From the NCBI GenBank assembly GCA_014377155.1, contig JACMQD010000164.1:1-29139 (forward strand): 29,139 nucleotides of DNA, given 5' to 3'. Origin of the DNA: Herminiimonas sp. (GTDB taxonomy: Bacteria; Pseudomonadota; Gammaproteobacteria; Burkholderiales; Burkholderiaceae). This document shows, piece by piece, positions 1 to 8,414 of this stretch (within the stretch, counting starts at the first letter, position 1; every line of letters begins with the position of its first letter). The notes under the pieces are model-generated. The model did no database searches, had not been told where the DNA came from, and saw only the letters and a list, made by a program, of their open reading frames with translations. Position numbers and translations under genes: made by a program.

Positions 1-1067
1 CAAAGACGGGCGAGGGTATCGACATGCTGCTCGAAAACGTGCTGCTGCAGGCCGAGGTGCTGGAACTGACTTCGCCGGTCGAATCGATGGCACGTGGCCT
101 CGTGGTCGAAGCGAAACTGGACAAGGGTCGCGGCCCAGTTGCCACGATTCTGGTGCAATCCGGTACGCTCAAGCGCGGCGACGTTGTGCTGGCGGGTTCG
201 GCGTACGGCCGGGTTCGCGCGATGCTGGACGAAAATGGTAAGAGCATCACCGAAGCTGGTCCGTCGATTCCTGTAGAAATCCAGGGTTTGACCGAAGTGC
301 CGGCAGCAGGTGAAGAAGTCACGGTAATGTCTGACGAGCGCAAGGCACGTGAAATTGCACTGTTCCGTCAAGGCAAATTCCGCGACGTGAAACTGGCCAA
401 GCAGCAAGCCGCAAAGCTCGAGAACATGTTCGAGCAAATGGCGGAAGGCGAAGTCAAGAACCTGCCAATGATCATCAAGACCGATGTGCAGGGTTCACAG
501 GAAGCACTGGTGCATTCGATGCAGAAGCTGTCTACCAGCGAAGTCCGGGTTCAGGTCGTGCATGCGGCAGTCGGTGGCATTTCCGAGTCGGACGTCAACC
601 TTGCGGTGGCATCTAAGGCAGTCATCATCGGCTTCAACACCCGTGCCGACGCATCGGCACGCAAGTTGGCCGAAGCCAACGGCATCGACATCCGCTACTA
701 CAACATCATCTACGATGCAGTCGATGACGTGAAGGCGGCGATGTCGGGCATGCTTTCACCGGAGAAGCGCGAACAGGCACTCGGCGTGGTCGAGATCCGT
801 CAGGTATTTACGGTCAGCAAAGTCGGTTCGATTGCGGGTTGCTATGTACTCGAAGGTCTCGTCAAGCGCGGTTCGTCAGTTCGACTGTTGCGCGACAACG
901 TCATCCTGTGGACCGGCGAACTCGATTCGCTCAAGCGCTTCAAGGACGATGTCAAGGAAGTACGCGCCGGTTTCGAATGTGGCTTGTCGTTGAAGAATTT
1001 TAACGACATCAAGGAAGGCGACCAGCTGGAAGTCTTTGAAGTACAGGAAGTTGCCCGTACGCTCTAA
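1..1067 (+). CDS. infB: Translation initiation factor IF-2, C-terminal part (5' end outside window)
   Basis: This GTPase delivers initiator fMet-tRNA to the 30S subunit and promotes subunit joining in the cytoplasm. The reading frame is already open at position 3, upstream of the first internal ATG at 24, and begins with [20 protein letters not shown], which is the end of the IF-2 G domain. The G1-G4 motifs lie outside the window. What remains is domain II (the stretch around [19 protein letters not shown]), domain III (around [14 protein letters not shown]) and the C-terminal tRNA-binding domain ([17 protein letters not shown] to the end). The 3' end is intact and stops with TAA at 1065-1067. 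It heads the rbfA-truB series on the same strand, the usual nusA-infB-rbfA-truB order of proteobacteria. The identification is secure. Only the amount missing at the N terminus is unknown. Confidence 0.97.
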   Translation, partial: KTGEGIDMLLENVLLQAEVLELTSPVESMARGLVVEAKLDKGRGPVATILVQSGTLKRGDVVLAGSAYGRVRAMLDENGKSITEAGPSIPVEIQGLTEVPAAGEEVTVMSDERKAREIALFRQGKFRDVKLAKQQAAKLENMFEQMAEGEVKNLPMIIKTDVQGSQEALVHSMQKLSTSEVRVQVVHAAVGGISESDVNLAVASKAVIIGFNTRADASARKLAEANGIDIRYYNIIYDAVDDVKAAMSGMLSPEKREQALGVVEIRQVFTVSKVGSIAGCYVLEGLVKRGSSVRLLRDNVILWTGELDSLKRFKDDVKEVRAGFECGLSLKNFNDIKEGDQLEVFEVQEVARTL

Positions 1068-1081
1068 GTCGCCCGTTGCCA

Positions 1082-1108
1082 GCAGATCGATTGGTTAGTT
1101 TGATCTGC
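1082..1108 (+). other. Small stem-loop after infB
   Basis: A 7-bp perfect inverted repeat, GCAGATC at 1082-1088 and GATCTGC at 1102-1108, encloses a 13-nt loop. It begins 15 nt after the infB stop. It has no T-run, so it is probably an mRNA 3'-end or processing structure rather than a terminator. Function is inferred only. Confidence 0.35.
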
Positions 1109-1126
1109 GAACAGTCTGACGACGCA

Positions 1127-1165
1127 CTAAGGCCGGCCATACGATCAGCGTATCGCCGGCCTTAG
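1127..1165 (+). terminator. Strong bipartite hairpin between infB and rbfA
   Basis: The arms CTAAGGCCGGC (1127-1137) and GCCGGCCTTAG (1155-1165) are perfectly complementary over 11 bp. After one C-C mismatch the stem continues as ATACG/CGTAT around a 5-nt ATCAG loop. The sequence after it (TTGCTCTT) lacks a good U-tract. It may therefore act as an attenuating or processing hairpin within the operon rather than a full terminator. No clear separate promoter for rbfA was seen after it. Confidence 0.5.
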
Positions 1166-1218
1166 TTGCTCTTAACAAGGAACCGGATTTATTCGTTGTT
1201 CCATAACGATTGACCAGA

Positions 1219-1608
1219 ATGGCCAAACACAGCAAAACCATCCCCGCCCGCGGATTACGCGTCGCCGACCAGATTCAGCGCGATCTGGCGGAAATCATCG
1301 CCTTCGAACTGAAAGATCCGCGTGTCGGCATGATCACCATCACCGAAGTGCAGATCACGCCGGATTATGCCCACGCCAAGGTGTTTTTCACGATGCTCAG
1401 CGATGACGTCGAGGCGATCCAGAATACAGTTGCGGGTTTGACTACGGCTGCCGGTTACATTCGTGGTCAGCTTGGCAAGCGATTGCATATCCATACATTG
1501 CCAGCATTGCACTTCACGCATGATAATTCGACTGCCCGCGGTATGGAGTTGTCGAAGCTGATCGATGAAGCCAACGCTACCCGTGCTGCGGATGCGGACG
1601 AAGGCTGA
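1219..1608 (+). CDS. rbfA: 30S ribosome-binding factor A
   Basis: RbfA is a small KH-fold protein that binds the immature 30S subunit near the 5' end of 16S rRNA and supports late maturation and cold adaptation. The 129-residue product begins [19 protein letters not shown] and contains the family's conserved start of helix 1 ([13 protein letters not shown]), the segment [23 protein letters not shown] (written here in part), and the C-terminal [11 protein letters not shown]. Its length fits the family. The ATG at 1219 is preferred over a TTG nine bases upstream because family members begin this way. The Shine-Dalgarno is poor; the AAGGA at 1177-1181 is too far away. The 3' end overlaps a longer version of the truB frame, but the likely truB start lies 37 bp after the rbfA stop. 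Placement between infB and truB is classical. Confidence 0.95.
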   Translation: MAKHSKTIPARGLRVADQIQRDLAEIIAFELKDPRVGMITITEVQITPDYAHAKVFFTMLSDDVEAIQNTVAGLTTAAGYIRGQLGKRLHIHTLPALHFTHDNSTARGMELSKLIDEANATRAADADEG

Positions 1609-1645
1609 CCACAGTTCGCCGACTGCATTTCAAGACTCCGATCCG

Positions 1646-2578
1646 ATGGCGACTCTGCCTAAACGAAAACGTGTGCCGGTTCACGGCGTCCTACTGCTCG
1701 ACAAGTCCGCCGGGCATTCCAGCAACGACGTCTTGATCAAGGCCAAGCGGCTGCTCAATGCCGAAAAGGCTGGTCATACCGGGACGCTCGACCCGTTCGC
1801 GACTGGCTTGTTGCCGCTTTGCTTCGGCGAGGCCACCAAGTTCGCGCAGGATTTGCTCGAGTCCGATAAGACTTACGAAACCGTGGTTCATCTTGGTATC
1901 GCCACGACCACCGGCGACACGGAAGGGGACGTCGTCGCGACCCGGGATGTCGATGTCACGCTCGCGCAAATCGAATCCGTTCTGGCGCAGTTTCGCGGCG
2001 ATATTCTTCAGGTGCCGCCGATGTATTCAGCGCTCAAGCGCGATGGCAAACCGTTGTACGAATACGCGCGTGCCGGCATCACCCTCGAACGCGAAGCGCG
2101 ACCGGTGACGATTCACTTGCTTGAGCTGATCGAGTTCGACACGCCGTACCTGCGCTTGCGCGTCAAATGCAGCAAGGGCACTTATATTCGCGTACTCGGT
2201 GAGGATATCGGTAATAGCCTAGGTTGCGGCGCGCATTTGCAAGCCTTGCGGCGGACCCAGGTTGGGGCGCTGATCATCGACGGCGCCGTGACACTCGATG
2301 CGCTGGCTGATATCGCCGATGCTGACCGGCAGGCGCAACTGGCGCCGGTCGACGCGTTGCTTTCGTCGTTTCCAGCAGTTATGCTGAGCGACGAACTGGC
2401 CCGGCGCTTCCTGCATGGGCAGCGAATCTCGCTCGGCAAGGAAGGCGTCGCCGTTCCCGGGCAGCAAGGACGCATGCGGGTCTACCGTAACGGCGACCAG
2501 CGCTTGCTGGGGACTGCCCAATTGCTTGAATTCGACGTGTTGGCACCTGAGCGTCTGGTCGCCACCGACCGAAGCTAA
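1646..2578 (+). CDS. truB: tRNA pseudouridine(55) synthase TruB
   Basis: TruB isomerises U55 to pseudouridine in the T-loop of nearly all tRNAs, in the cytoplasm. The product is 310 residues from the ATG at 1646. The hallmark motif GHTGTLDPFATG is present, and its catalytic aspartate is about residue 49. The substrate-loop segment PPMYSALKRDGKPLYEYAR and the later KCSKGTYIRVL are also visible. A C-terminal PUA-like TruB_C domain follows from about residue 250. An in-frame ATG at 1565 lies inside rbfA and would add 27 residues with no family resemblance, so 1646 is chosen. It is separated from rbfA by 37 bp and is probably co-transcribed with infB and rbfA. Confidence 0.95.
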   Translation: MATLPKRKRVPVHGVLLLDKSAGHSSNDVLIKAKRLLNAEKAGHTGTLDPFATGLLPLCFGEATKFAQDLLESDKTYETVVHLGIATTTGDTEGDVVATRDVDVTLAQIESVLAQFRGDILQVPPMYSALKRDGKPLYEYARAGITLEREARPVTIHLLELIEFDTPYLRLRVKCSKGTYIRVLGEDIGNSLGCGAHLQALRRTQVGALIIDGAVTLDALADIADADRQAQLAPVDALLSSFPAVMLSDELARRFLHGQRISLGKEGVAVPGQQGRMRVYRNGDQRLLGTAQLLEFDVLAPERLVATDRS

Positions 2579-2703
2579 TCGCGGGCTATCGATGGTCGGG
2601 TCGAATTCCGGCTTCGTACGGAGAATAATGTGGCGCAAATGACGCACGCCAGCAACTCGTTGAAATGTCACGGTTTTTTAATATTTCGTGCGACGCACCA
2701 TGC

Positions 2704-2709
2704 TACAAT
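2704..2709 (+). promoter_or_regulatory. Candidate extended -10 promoter of typA
   Basis: TGCTACAAT at 2701-2709 matches an extended -10 element (TGnTATAAT with one mismatch). It lies 33 bp before the typA start, in an AT-rich stretch after truB. No convincing -35 box lies 16-18 bp upstream, which an extended -10 can tolerate. It was found by eye. Confidence 0.4.
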
Positions 2710-2741
2710 CGTCGGTTTCCCGCATCACGCCCACAAAGATC

Positions 2742-4577
2742 ATGTCAAATACAAAACGCGCCATCCGAAATATCGCCATCATTGCCCACGTCGATCACGG
2801 TAAAACTACCCTCGTCGATAAATTGCTGCGCCAGTCCGGTACTTTCCGCGACAACCAGCAAGTCGAAGCGCGTGTGATGGATTCCAATGATCTTGAAAAA
2901 GAGCGGGGCATCACGATCTTGTCGAAGAACTGTGCGGTCGAATACGAAGGCACGCACATCAACATCGTCGACACGCCCGGCCATGCGGATTTCGGTGGTG
3001 AGGTAGAACGCGTGCTGTCGATGGTCGATAGTGTGCTGTTGCTGGTCGATGCGCAGGAAGGCCCGATGCCGCAGACGCGTTTCGTCACGCGCAAGGCACT
3101 GGCGCTGGGCTTGAAGCCGATCGTCGTGGTCAACAAGATCGATCGCCCGGGTGCGCGTGCGGAGTGGGCCATCAATGCAACGTTCGAATTGTTCGACAAG
3201 CTCGGCGCAACCGAAGAGCAGCTCGATTTCCCGGTCGTCTACGCATCGGCTTTGAACGGTTATTCGAGCCTAGACGCGAATGTGCGCGAAGGCGACATGA
3301 AGCCTCTGTTCGACGCGATCCTGGAACACGTTCCGGCCCGCGAAGATGACCAGGATGGTCCGCTGCAACTGCAAATCACCTCGCTGGACTATTCATCGTA
3401 CGTTGGCAAGATCGGTATCGGCCGCATCACCCGCGGTCGCGTCAAAGCATTGCAGGACGTGATCATCATGGACGGCCCGGAAGGCACGCCGATTAAGGCG
3501 CGTATCAACCAGGTTCTTAATTTTAAGGGTCTCGAGCGGGTTCTGGTCGACGAAGCGGTTGCCGGCGACATCGTCCTGATCAACGGTATCGACGAGATCG
3601 GTATCGGTACCACAATCTGTGCGCCGGAGACACCGGACGCATTGCCGATGCTGACTGTCGACGAGCCGACCTTGACCATGAATTTCATGGTTAACAATTC
3701 GCCATTGGCAGGCCGCGAAGGCAAGTTCGTCACCAGCCGCCAGTTGCGCGAGCGTCTTGACCGCGAATTGAAAGCCAACGTCGCCTTGCGCGTAGCGCCG
3801 ACCGATGACGATACGATTTTCGAAGTGTCCGGCCGCGGCGAATTGCATCTGACAATCCTGATCGAGAACATGCGCCGTGAGGGTTTCGAGTTGGCCGTAT
3901 CGCGCCCGCGCGTGGTCTTCAAGATGGTGGACGGCGTGCGTCACGAGCCGTTCGAGCTGTTGTCGGTCGATGTGGAGGAAGTCAACCAGGGCGGCGTGAT
4001 GGAAGAGCTCGGTCGCCGTCGCGGTGACTTGCAAAACATGGAATCCGACAGCAAGGGTCGGGTCCGTCTCGAATACCGTATTCCGGCCCGTGGCCTGATC
4101 GGCTTCCAGGGCGAATTCATGACGCTGACACGCGGCACCGGCCTGATGAGCCATATTTTCGACGAGTATGCACCGGTCGACAATACCAAGGGCGAGATGG
4201 CCAGCCGCCGCAACGGCGTCCTGATTTCGCAGGACGACGGCGCTGCCGTAGCCTACGCGATCTGGAAACTGCAAGACCGCGGCCGCATGTTCGTCGTGCA
4301 CAATGACCCAGTCTATGAAGGCATGATCATCGGCATCCATTCGCGCGACAACGATCTGGTAGTCAACCCGATCAAGGGCAAGCAGCTGACCAACGTGCGT
4401 TCGTCGGGTACAGATGAAGCGGTGCGCCTGGTGCCGCCAATTCAAATGTCGCTCGAATATGCGGTTGAATTCATCGATGATGACGAACTCGTAGAAATCA
4501 CCCCGAAAAGCATTCGTCTGCGCAAGCGCTTCCTCAAAGAGCACGAGCGCAAGAGGGCGGGTCGCGACGCAGCGTAA
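2742..4577 (+). CDS. typA: Ribosome-associated translational GTPase TypA/BipA
   Basis: BipA is an EF-G-like GTPase that binds the 70S or 50S ribosome and supports 50S assembly and growth at low temperature or under stress. The 611-residue product has the usual family length. Visible motifs are G1 AHVDHGKTT (about 15-23), the switch I RGIT (55-58), G3 DTPGHADF (77-84) and G4 NKID (131-134). Further on are EF-G-like domain V and the BipA-specific C-terminal domain ([20 protein letters not shown] region and the [18 protein letters not shown] region). The ATG at 2742 gives the standard start [20 protein letters not shown]. An upstream in-frame ATG at 2688 falls within the candidate promoter and is rejected. 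It has its own probable promoter and an intrinsic terminator at 4622-4673, so it is likely monocistronic. Confidence 0.96.
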   Translation: MSNTKRAIRNIAIIAHVDHGKTTLVDKLLRQSGTFRDNQQVEARVMDSNDLEKERGITILSKNCAVEYEGTHINIVDTPGHADFGGEVERVLSMVDSVLLLVDAQEGPMPQTRFVTRKALALGLKPIVVVNKIDRPGARAEWAINATFELFDKLGATEEQLDFPVVYASALNGYSSLDANVREGDMKPLFDAILEHVPAREDDQDGPLQLQITSLDYSSYVGKIGIGRITRGRVKALQDVIIMDGPEGTPIKARINQVLNFKGLERVLVDEAVAGDIVLINGIDEIGIGTTICAPETPDALPMLTVDEPTLTMNFMVNNSPLAGREGKFVTSRQLRERLDRELKANVALRVAPTDDDTIFEVSGRGELHLTILIENMRREGFELAVSRPRVVFKMVDGVRHEPFELLSVDVEEVNQGGVMEELGRRRGDLQNMESDSKGRVRLEYRIPARGLIGFQGEFMTLTRGTGLMSHIFDEYAPVDNTKGEMASRRNGVLISQDDGAAVAYAIWKLQDRGRMFVVHNDPVYEGMIIGIHSRDNDLVVNPIKGKQLTNVRSSGTDEAVRLVPPIQMSLEYAVEFIDDDELVEITPKSIRLRKRFLKEHERKRAGRDAA

Positions 4578-4621
4578 TCGCGCTCGGTGTCAGTCGTGGT
4601 TCGCAACCGAGTCACGACGTC

Positions 4622-4673
4622 AACCCGCTGATTCCATGCCCTGTTTCAGGCGCGCGGGCTCAGCGGGTTTTTT
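4622..4673 (+). terminator. Intrinsic terminator of typA
   Basis: AACCCGCTGA (4622-4631) pairs perfectly over 10 bp with TCAGCGGGTT (4660-4669). A run of six T at 4668-4673 partly overlaps the stem end. The long loop contains an internal CCTG-TTT-CAGG hairpin at 4640-4650. This is a standard Rho-independent terminator starting 45 bp after the typA stop. It also argues that the downstream transporter starts at 4693 and not at the in-frame ATG 4636, which would lie inside the hairpin. Confidence 0.8.
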
Positions 4674-4692
4674 CATTTTCCTACTCTTCTTC

Positions 4693-5586
4693 ATGAATCC
4701 TCATCCTACGCATCGGCAGGCCGTACTGCTGATGATCATTGCGCCGATAATGTGGAGCACGGCCGGCATTTTTACCCGTCGCCTGGATGCCGCGCACGGA
4801 TTCGAGGTGACGTTCTGGCGCAGTGTGTTTGCTGCGCTGTTCGTCGCCGGCGCATTGATCTGGCAGCACAAGCGTCAGGCGATTTCGACGCTGCTGGCAG
4901 TCGGCAAAATCGGTATTCTGTCCGGTTTCATGTGGTGTGCGATGTTTACATGCTTCATGATCGCGCTGACCATGACAACGGTCGCCAATACCCTGATTGT
5001 CATGAGTGTGTCGCCGTTGCTAACCGCGCTGCTGGCTTGGCTGTTCCTGCGCCAGAGAATTGCAACGCGCACCTGGACCGCTATCGCCGTCGCCTTCATC
5101 GGCATCTTGTGGATGTTCGCCAGCAGCATGGCGCAACTCGACCGGGTTCAGATCACGGGAATGGCAATCGCATTTGGTGTTCCGGTGGCCGCGGCAATCA
5201 ATGTTATTGCGCTAAAGAAGGCCGGCAAAACGGTCGACCTCATGCCGGCGGTCTTTCTCGGCGGTGTGTTTTCGGCACTGCTAATGTTGCCGTTAGGCCG
5301 GCCGTTGCAGACCTCGCTGCATGACATCGGCATCCTTGCGATTCTCGGTGTGGCCCAGCTGGGGTTGCCATGTATGTTGATGGTACGCGCGTCACGAACC
5401 TTGTCTGCTCCGGAAATATCGTTGCTGGCATTGCTGGAAGTATTGCTCGGGCCGTTGTGGGTGTGGCTCGGTGCCAATGAGGTACCGGCAAACGAAACTT
5501 TAATCGGCGGTGCGGTCGTGCTGACCGCACTGGTACTCAATGAAGTTGCCGCAATGCGGCGGCCGGCGTTAAACCGTGCCGTATGA
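4693..5586 (+). CDS. EamA/DMT-family membrane transporter
   Basis: This is a member of the drug/metabolite transporter superfamily, inner-membrane carriers that export or import small metabolites; the substrate cannot be told from sequence. The 297-residue product is almost entirely hydrophobic and can be read as about ten transmembrane helices in two EamA repeats. The first repeat begins near AVLLMIIAPIMWSTAGIF. The second begins near ITGMAIAFGVPVAAAINVIAL and ends with the typical LLALLEVLLGPLWVWL segment, in which the glutamate of the 'E.vl.plwa' signature is kept. The start at ATG 4693 is chosen because the alternative ATG at 4636 is inside the typA terminator. There is no obvious Shine-Dalgarno and only 19 bp separate the T-run from the start, so expression would need read-through or an unrecognised promoter. 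No substrate clue comes from the neighbours typA and dusA. Confidence 0.85.
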   Translation: MNPHPTHRQAVLLMIIAPIMWSTAGIFTRRLDAAHGFEVTFWRSVFAALFVAGALIWQHKRQAISTLLAVGKIGILSGFMWCAMFTCFMIALTMTTVANTLIVMSVSPLLTALLAWLFLRQRIATRTWTAIAVAFIGILWMFASSMAQLDRVQITGMAIAFGVPVAAAINVIALKKAGKTVDLMPAVFLGGVFSALLMLPLGRPLQTSLHDIGILAILGVAQLGLPCMLMVRASRTLSAPEISLLALLEVLLGPLWVWLGANEVPANETLIGGAVVLTALVLNEVAAMRRPALNRAV

Positions 5587-5721
5587 GTCGCTTAGTTTCG
5601 CACGCAGGCCAGCGCAAAGGATACTGAGCCGGCAATTAATCGGATGTCAGCTTGTCCGGCAGTTTGGACTGACCAAGCCTTTCATTGCGCAGAATTACGG
5701 TAAAGACGGCGTGATGATCGC

Positions 5722-5752
5722 TTGCCGATATTTGTCGACATGCTGGTAAACT
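5722..5752 (+). promoter_or_regulatory. Weak candidate promoter of dusA
   Basis: TTGCCG (5722-5727) and TAAACT (5747-5752) resemble -35 and -10 boxes but have a long 19-bp spacer. They lie about 75 bp before the dusA start. This is a low-confidence call by eye; the rest of the 240-bp gap 5587-5826 shows nothing distinctive. Confidence 0.2.
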
Positions 5753-5826
5753 GAAGATCCTCACGTCGCATCCGGTGGCACCCGTTCCTGCACCGTCAAA
5801 ACCCCTGTACCTGTCGATTGTTGATA

Positions 5827-6840
5827 ATGAAATTACCGAACCCTAGCCGTCGCCGCATTTCCGTGGCACCCATGATGGACTGGACTGACCGCCATTGTCG
5901 CGTGTTTCATCGGCAGATTACCCGCCATACATGGCTCTATACCGAAATGGTAACGACCGGTGCGTTGTTACATGGGGACGTTCCGCGCCATCTCGATTTC
6001 AGTGGAGAGGAGAATCCCGTGGCCTTGCAGCTCGGCGGCAGTGAGCCGTCCGACCTCGCAAAAAGTGCGAGGCTCGGCGAGCAATGGGGCTACGACGAAA
6101 TTAACCTGAACTGCGGTTGTCCATCCGAACGCGTGCAAAAAGGCGCGTTCGGGGCTTGCCTGATGAGCGAGCCGGCGCTGGTGGCCGATTGCGTCAAGGC
6201 CATGTGCGATGCGGTGTCGATCGACGTGACGGTCAAGCACCGCATCGGAATCGACGAGATGCAGTCATATGATTTTGTGCGTGACTTCGTCGGCACAGTG
6301 GCCGATGCCGGCTGTGGCACCTTTATTGTGCATGCGCGTAACGCGATTCTCAAGGGTCTCAGCCCAAAGGAAAATCGTGAAATCCCGCCTCTTAAATATG
6401 ATTATGCCTATCAACTGAAGCGCGATTTTCCGCAACTCGAAATTGTCATCAACGGTGGCATCAAGACGCTGTCCGACATTGATCTGCATCTGCTGCATGT
6501 CGACGGCGTCATGCTCGGGCGCGAGGCTTATCACAACCCATTCGCGATGGCGGGATTCGATGCGCGTTATTACGAGGATCACGCAACCGCAAAATCGCGC
6601 TCGGAAGTGATTGGCGCAATGCTGCCGTACATTCGCACGCAGCTTGCGCAACAGAACAAGTCGGCGCCGGGCGGCGGACTCAAGCTCAACAGCATCACGC
6701 GCCACATGTTGGGATTAATGGCCGGCTTACCTGGCGCGCGCGCATTCAGGCAAACCTTGTCGGATTCCAAGCGCCTGGCGCTGGGTGACCCCGCGTTACT
6801 ACTGACGGCATTAAGGCATATAGAACCACTTGCCGCTTGA
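5827..6840 (+). CDS. dusA: tRNA-dihydrouridine synthase A
   Basis: DusA is a flavin enzyme that uses NADPH to reduce U20/U20a in the D-loop of tRNAs. The 337-residue product starts MKLPNPSRRRISVAPMMDWT and carries the family signature VAPMMDWTDRHCR (residues 13-25). The catalytic site is NCGCPSERVQ with the proton-donor cysteine at about residue 98. The phosphate-binding region follows as VHARNAILKGLSPKENREIPPL (about 170-190) and later VMLGREAYHNP, both typical of the A subfamily. The ATG at 5827 is preferred over TTG at 5818. The length fits DusA. It stands alone, with the convergent activator gene ending 51 bp downstream. Confidence 0.95.
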   Translation: MKLPNPSRRRISVAPMMDWTDRHCRVFHRQITRHTWLYTEMVTTGALLHGDVPRHLDFSGEENPVALQLGGSEPSDLAKSARLGEQWGYDEINLNCGCPSERVQKGAFGACLMSEPALVADCVKAMCDAVSIDVTVKHRIGIDEMQSYDFVRDFVGTVADAGCGTFIVHARNAILKGLSPKENREIPPLKYDYAYQLKRDFPQLEIVINGGIKTLSDIDLHLLHVDGVMLGREAYHNPFAMAGFDARYYEDHATAKSRSEVIGAMLPYIRTQLAQQNKSAPGGGLKLNSITRHMLGLMAGLPGARAFRQTLSDSKRLALGDPALLLTALRHIEPLAA

Positions 6841-6891
6841 AGGGTGCCGAAAATCGGCGATCGTTTTCATGTCTGCGGCGGTCGATTCGTG

Positions 6892-7842
6892 TCAGTATTC
6901 TTTTAGCCTGTTGTAGAGCGTTTTTAAGCTGATTTCCAGGGCCGCTGCGGTCACGCGCTTGTTGCCGTCAAAATGCTTTAGCGTCGCCAGGATAATTTCG
7001 CGCTGAACATCGGCCAGCGGGGTGCCGACAAAAAAATTCATCGTTCCTCCTCGTAGCGTCGGCCTGTGCAACGACAGGTCGGGTAGAGAATCTTCCACTA
7101 CAACGCGATCCGTTGCCAAGATGTGTGCCCGATGCACGACGTTCTTCAGCTCGCGCACATTCCCCGGCCACGAATAAGAACGTAAAACTTCCATCGATCG
7201 GCTACAAAATTTCTTGCCGGTTTTTTCTTTTGAGTTGAATGCATCGAGGAAATACTGTGCAAGCAGGTCAACGTCGCCCTCACGCTCCCGCAACGGCGGA
7301 ACGCGTACGGGAAATACCGCCAGCCGGTACATCAGGTCGGCACGCAAGCTGCTCTGCTTGACTGCCGCGTCCAGATCATGATTGGTGGCTGCAATGAGTC
7401 TGACGTTGACTTTTACCTCATCCTCACCGCCAACCCGCATAAAAGTACCGGATTCGAGAACGCGCAACAATTTGACCTGCATGTCTGGCGGCATTTCGGT
7501 AATTTCATCCAAAAAAAGCGTACCGCCGGATGCATGTTCGAAGTGACCTACATGCTGTCGTGACGCGCCGGTAAAACTTCCTTTTTCATGACCGAATAGC
7601 GCCGCTTCGATCAGGTGTGCAGGAATGGCACCGCAGTTGACCGCATTGAAAGTAGCGTTGCTCCGCTGGCTCATCTGGTGCAGCGTTTGCGCAATGAGCT
7701 CCTTACCTGTCCCGCTCTCGCCAATCAGCAGGACCGCTGCGTCGGTTATTGCCACACGGCCGATTTGCCGATAGAGCTGTTCCATCGGGAGCGATGAGCC
7801 GAATAACAACCCATAGCGTTTTAACGTCTTTTCTAACGGCAT
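6892..7842 (-). CDS. Receiver-less sigma-54-dependent transcriptional activator (AAA+ plus Fis-type HTH)
   Basis: This is a bacterial enhancer-binding protein expected to remodel sigma-54 RNA polymerase with ATP energy. The 316 residues comprise only the AAA+ domain and a C-terminal DNA-binding domain. Walker A GESGTGKE is at 41-48, the sigma-54-contacting loop GSFTGA (a GAFTGA variant) at 88-93, Walker B GGTLFLDE at 106-113, and the WPGNVRELKN segment near 225-234. The Fis-like HTH covers about 283-316 and ends [13 protein letters not shown]. The N terminus has no receiver, GAF or PAS domain, only about 12 residues before the AAA+ fold. Activity may therefore be set by a partner protein or by expression level, as in PspF or HrpS. 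It resembles the receiver-bearing activator at 9343-10734, especially at the C terminus. The ATG at 7842 lacks a clear Shine-Dalgarno. The target genes are unknown. Confidence 0.9.
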   Translation of the reverse strand: MPLEKTLKRYGLLFGSSLPMEQLYRQIGRVAITDAAVLLIGESGTGKELIAQTLHQMSQRSNATFNAVNCGAIPAHLIEAALFGHEKGSFTGASRQHVGHFEHASGGTLFLDEITEMPPDMQVKLLRVLESGTFMRVGGEDEVKVNVRLIAATNHDLDAAVKQSSLRADLMYRLAVFPVRVPPLREREGDVDLLAQYFLDAFNSKEKTGKKFCSRSMEVLRSYSWPGNVRELKNVVHRAHILATDRVVVEDSLPDLSLHRPTLRGGTMNFFVGTPLADVQREIILATLKHFDGNKRVTAAALEISLKTLYNRLKEY

Positions 7843-7890
7843 TAGGAATTATTTCAAATTGTCAATTTATTCAATACTGTAGTCGTTCAC

Positions 7891-7906
7891 AGGCAAGAGT
7901 AGCGCA
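7891..7906 (+). promoter_or_regulatory. Possible sigma-54 -24/-12 site (weak)
   Basis: The sequence AGGCAAGAGTAGCGCA keeps the invariant GG-N10-GC spacing of sigma-54 promoters and agrees with 5 of 7 bases of TGGCACG. The -12 box is GCGCA instead of TTGCA. It points towards the lipoprotein gene but lies more than 500 bp from its start. It is reported only because two sigma-54 activators flank this region. Confidence 0.2.
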
Positions 7907-7921
7907 TTTTCCCAGGCTGAG

Positions 7922-7947
7922 TCAGGCTAATCCATATCAGGCTAATC
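7922..7947. repeat. Direct repeats TCAGGCTAATC, possible protein-binding sites
   Basis: TCAGGCTAATC occurs at 7922-7932 and again at 7937-7947 (11 identical bases, 15-bp period). A third partial copy, CAGGCT, lies at 7913-7918. The cluster begins 71 bp upstream of the activator start at 7842. Its size and placement suit an upstream activator or repressor site, perhaps autoregulatory. The binding protein is unknown. Confidence 0.5.
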
Positions 7948-8093
7948 GATAGATTCAATTAATGAAACGGAGCCGGTGTTGGTCGAATTCCTGATATCTT
8001 TTTTAATGACAATAGAAACGTGACATTGTCGTGGACAACACGACTCAACCGGCAAATAATAACGAGCGAATCTCTTTATCGGGGTGCCGAAGT

Positions 8094-8276
8094 CTAACTC
8101 TTTATAAAACTAGAAGAGGTGCTGTCTAACTTGTGGTTGTCGAGGATCAATGATCTAATTAACATGGCTAACGATAAGCCCATCAATGTAAAAATAATCA
8201 AATATGAAAAGTTTTTTAATGCAATAAATGTAATTTTTACGCTGTTAAAAAGAATTGTTATTGGGAATATTTTCAT
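8094..8276 (-). CDS. Possible 60-residue single-pass membrane protein (doubtful)
   Basis: A 60-codon frame begins with ATG at 8276 and encodes a short, mostly hydrophobic peptide. It has a likely membrane segment at about residues 25-45 (YLIIFTLMGLSLAMLIRSLI) and a polar Ser-rich tail. A GAAGG sequence directly abuts the ATG, which is too close for an ideal Shine-Dalgarno. The region is only about 28% GC, and T-rich DNA yields hydrophobic codons by chance, so this may be a spurious ORF. If real, its size and hydrophobicity would suit a small membrane protein or toxin-like peptide. I recognise no family. Confidence 0.2.
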   Translation of the reverse strand: MKIFPITILFNSVKITFIALKNFSYLIIFTLMGLSLAMLIRSLILDNHKLDSTSSSFIKS

Positions 8277-8351
8277 CCTTCAATAATTCGCAGGCGCAGT
8301 TCATTGTAGCAATGCCCTTCGGGTGGGCCACGGCCTGAATTCAGTAACATA

Positions 8352-8414
8352 AAGATTTCAACTAATCCAAGAAATAACGAAACTTTATCAAAATGACAGG
8401 GTCAAGATTTCAAC
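8352..8414. repeat. Direct repeat AAGATTTCAAC upstream of lipoprotein gene
   Basis: The 11-mer AAGATTTCAAC occurs at 8352-8362 and at 8404-8414, 52 bp apart (about five helical turns). The second copy ends 28 bp before the lipoprotein start codon. Equal helical phase suits two copies of an operator. Chance cannot be excluded in such AT-rich DNA. Confidence 0.35.

Noticed and set aside
3393..4544. 383-codon open frame on the minus strand inside typA
   Set aside because: It lies wholly within the highly conserved typA gene, and its composition is that of an antisense shadow.
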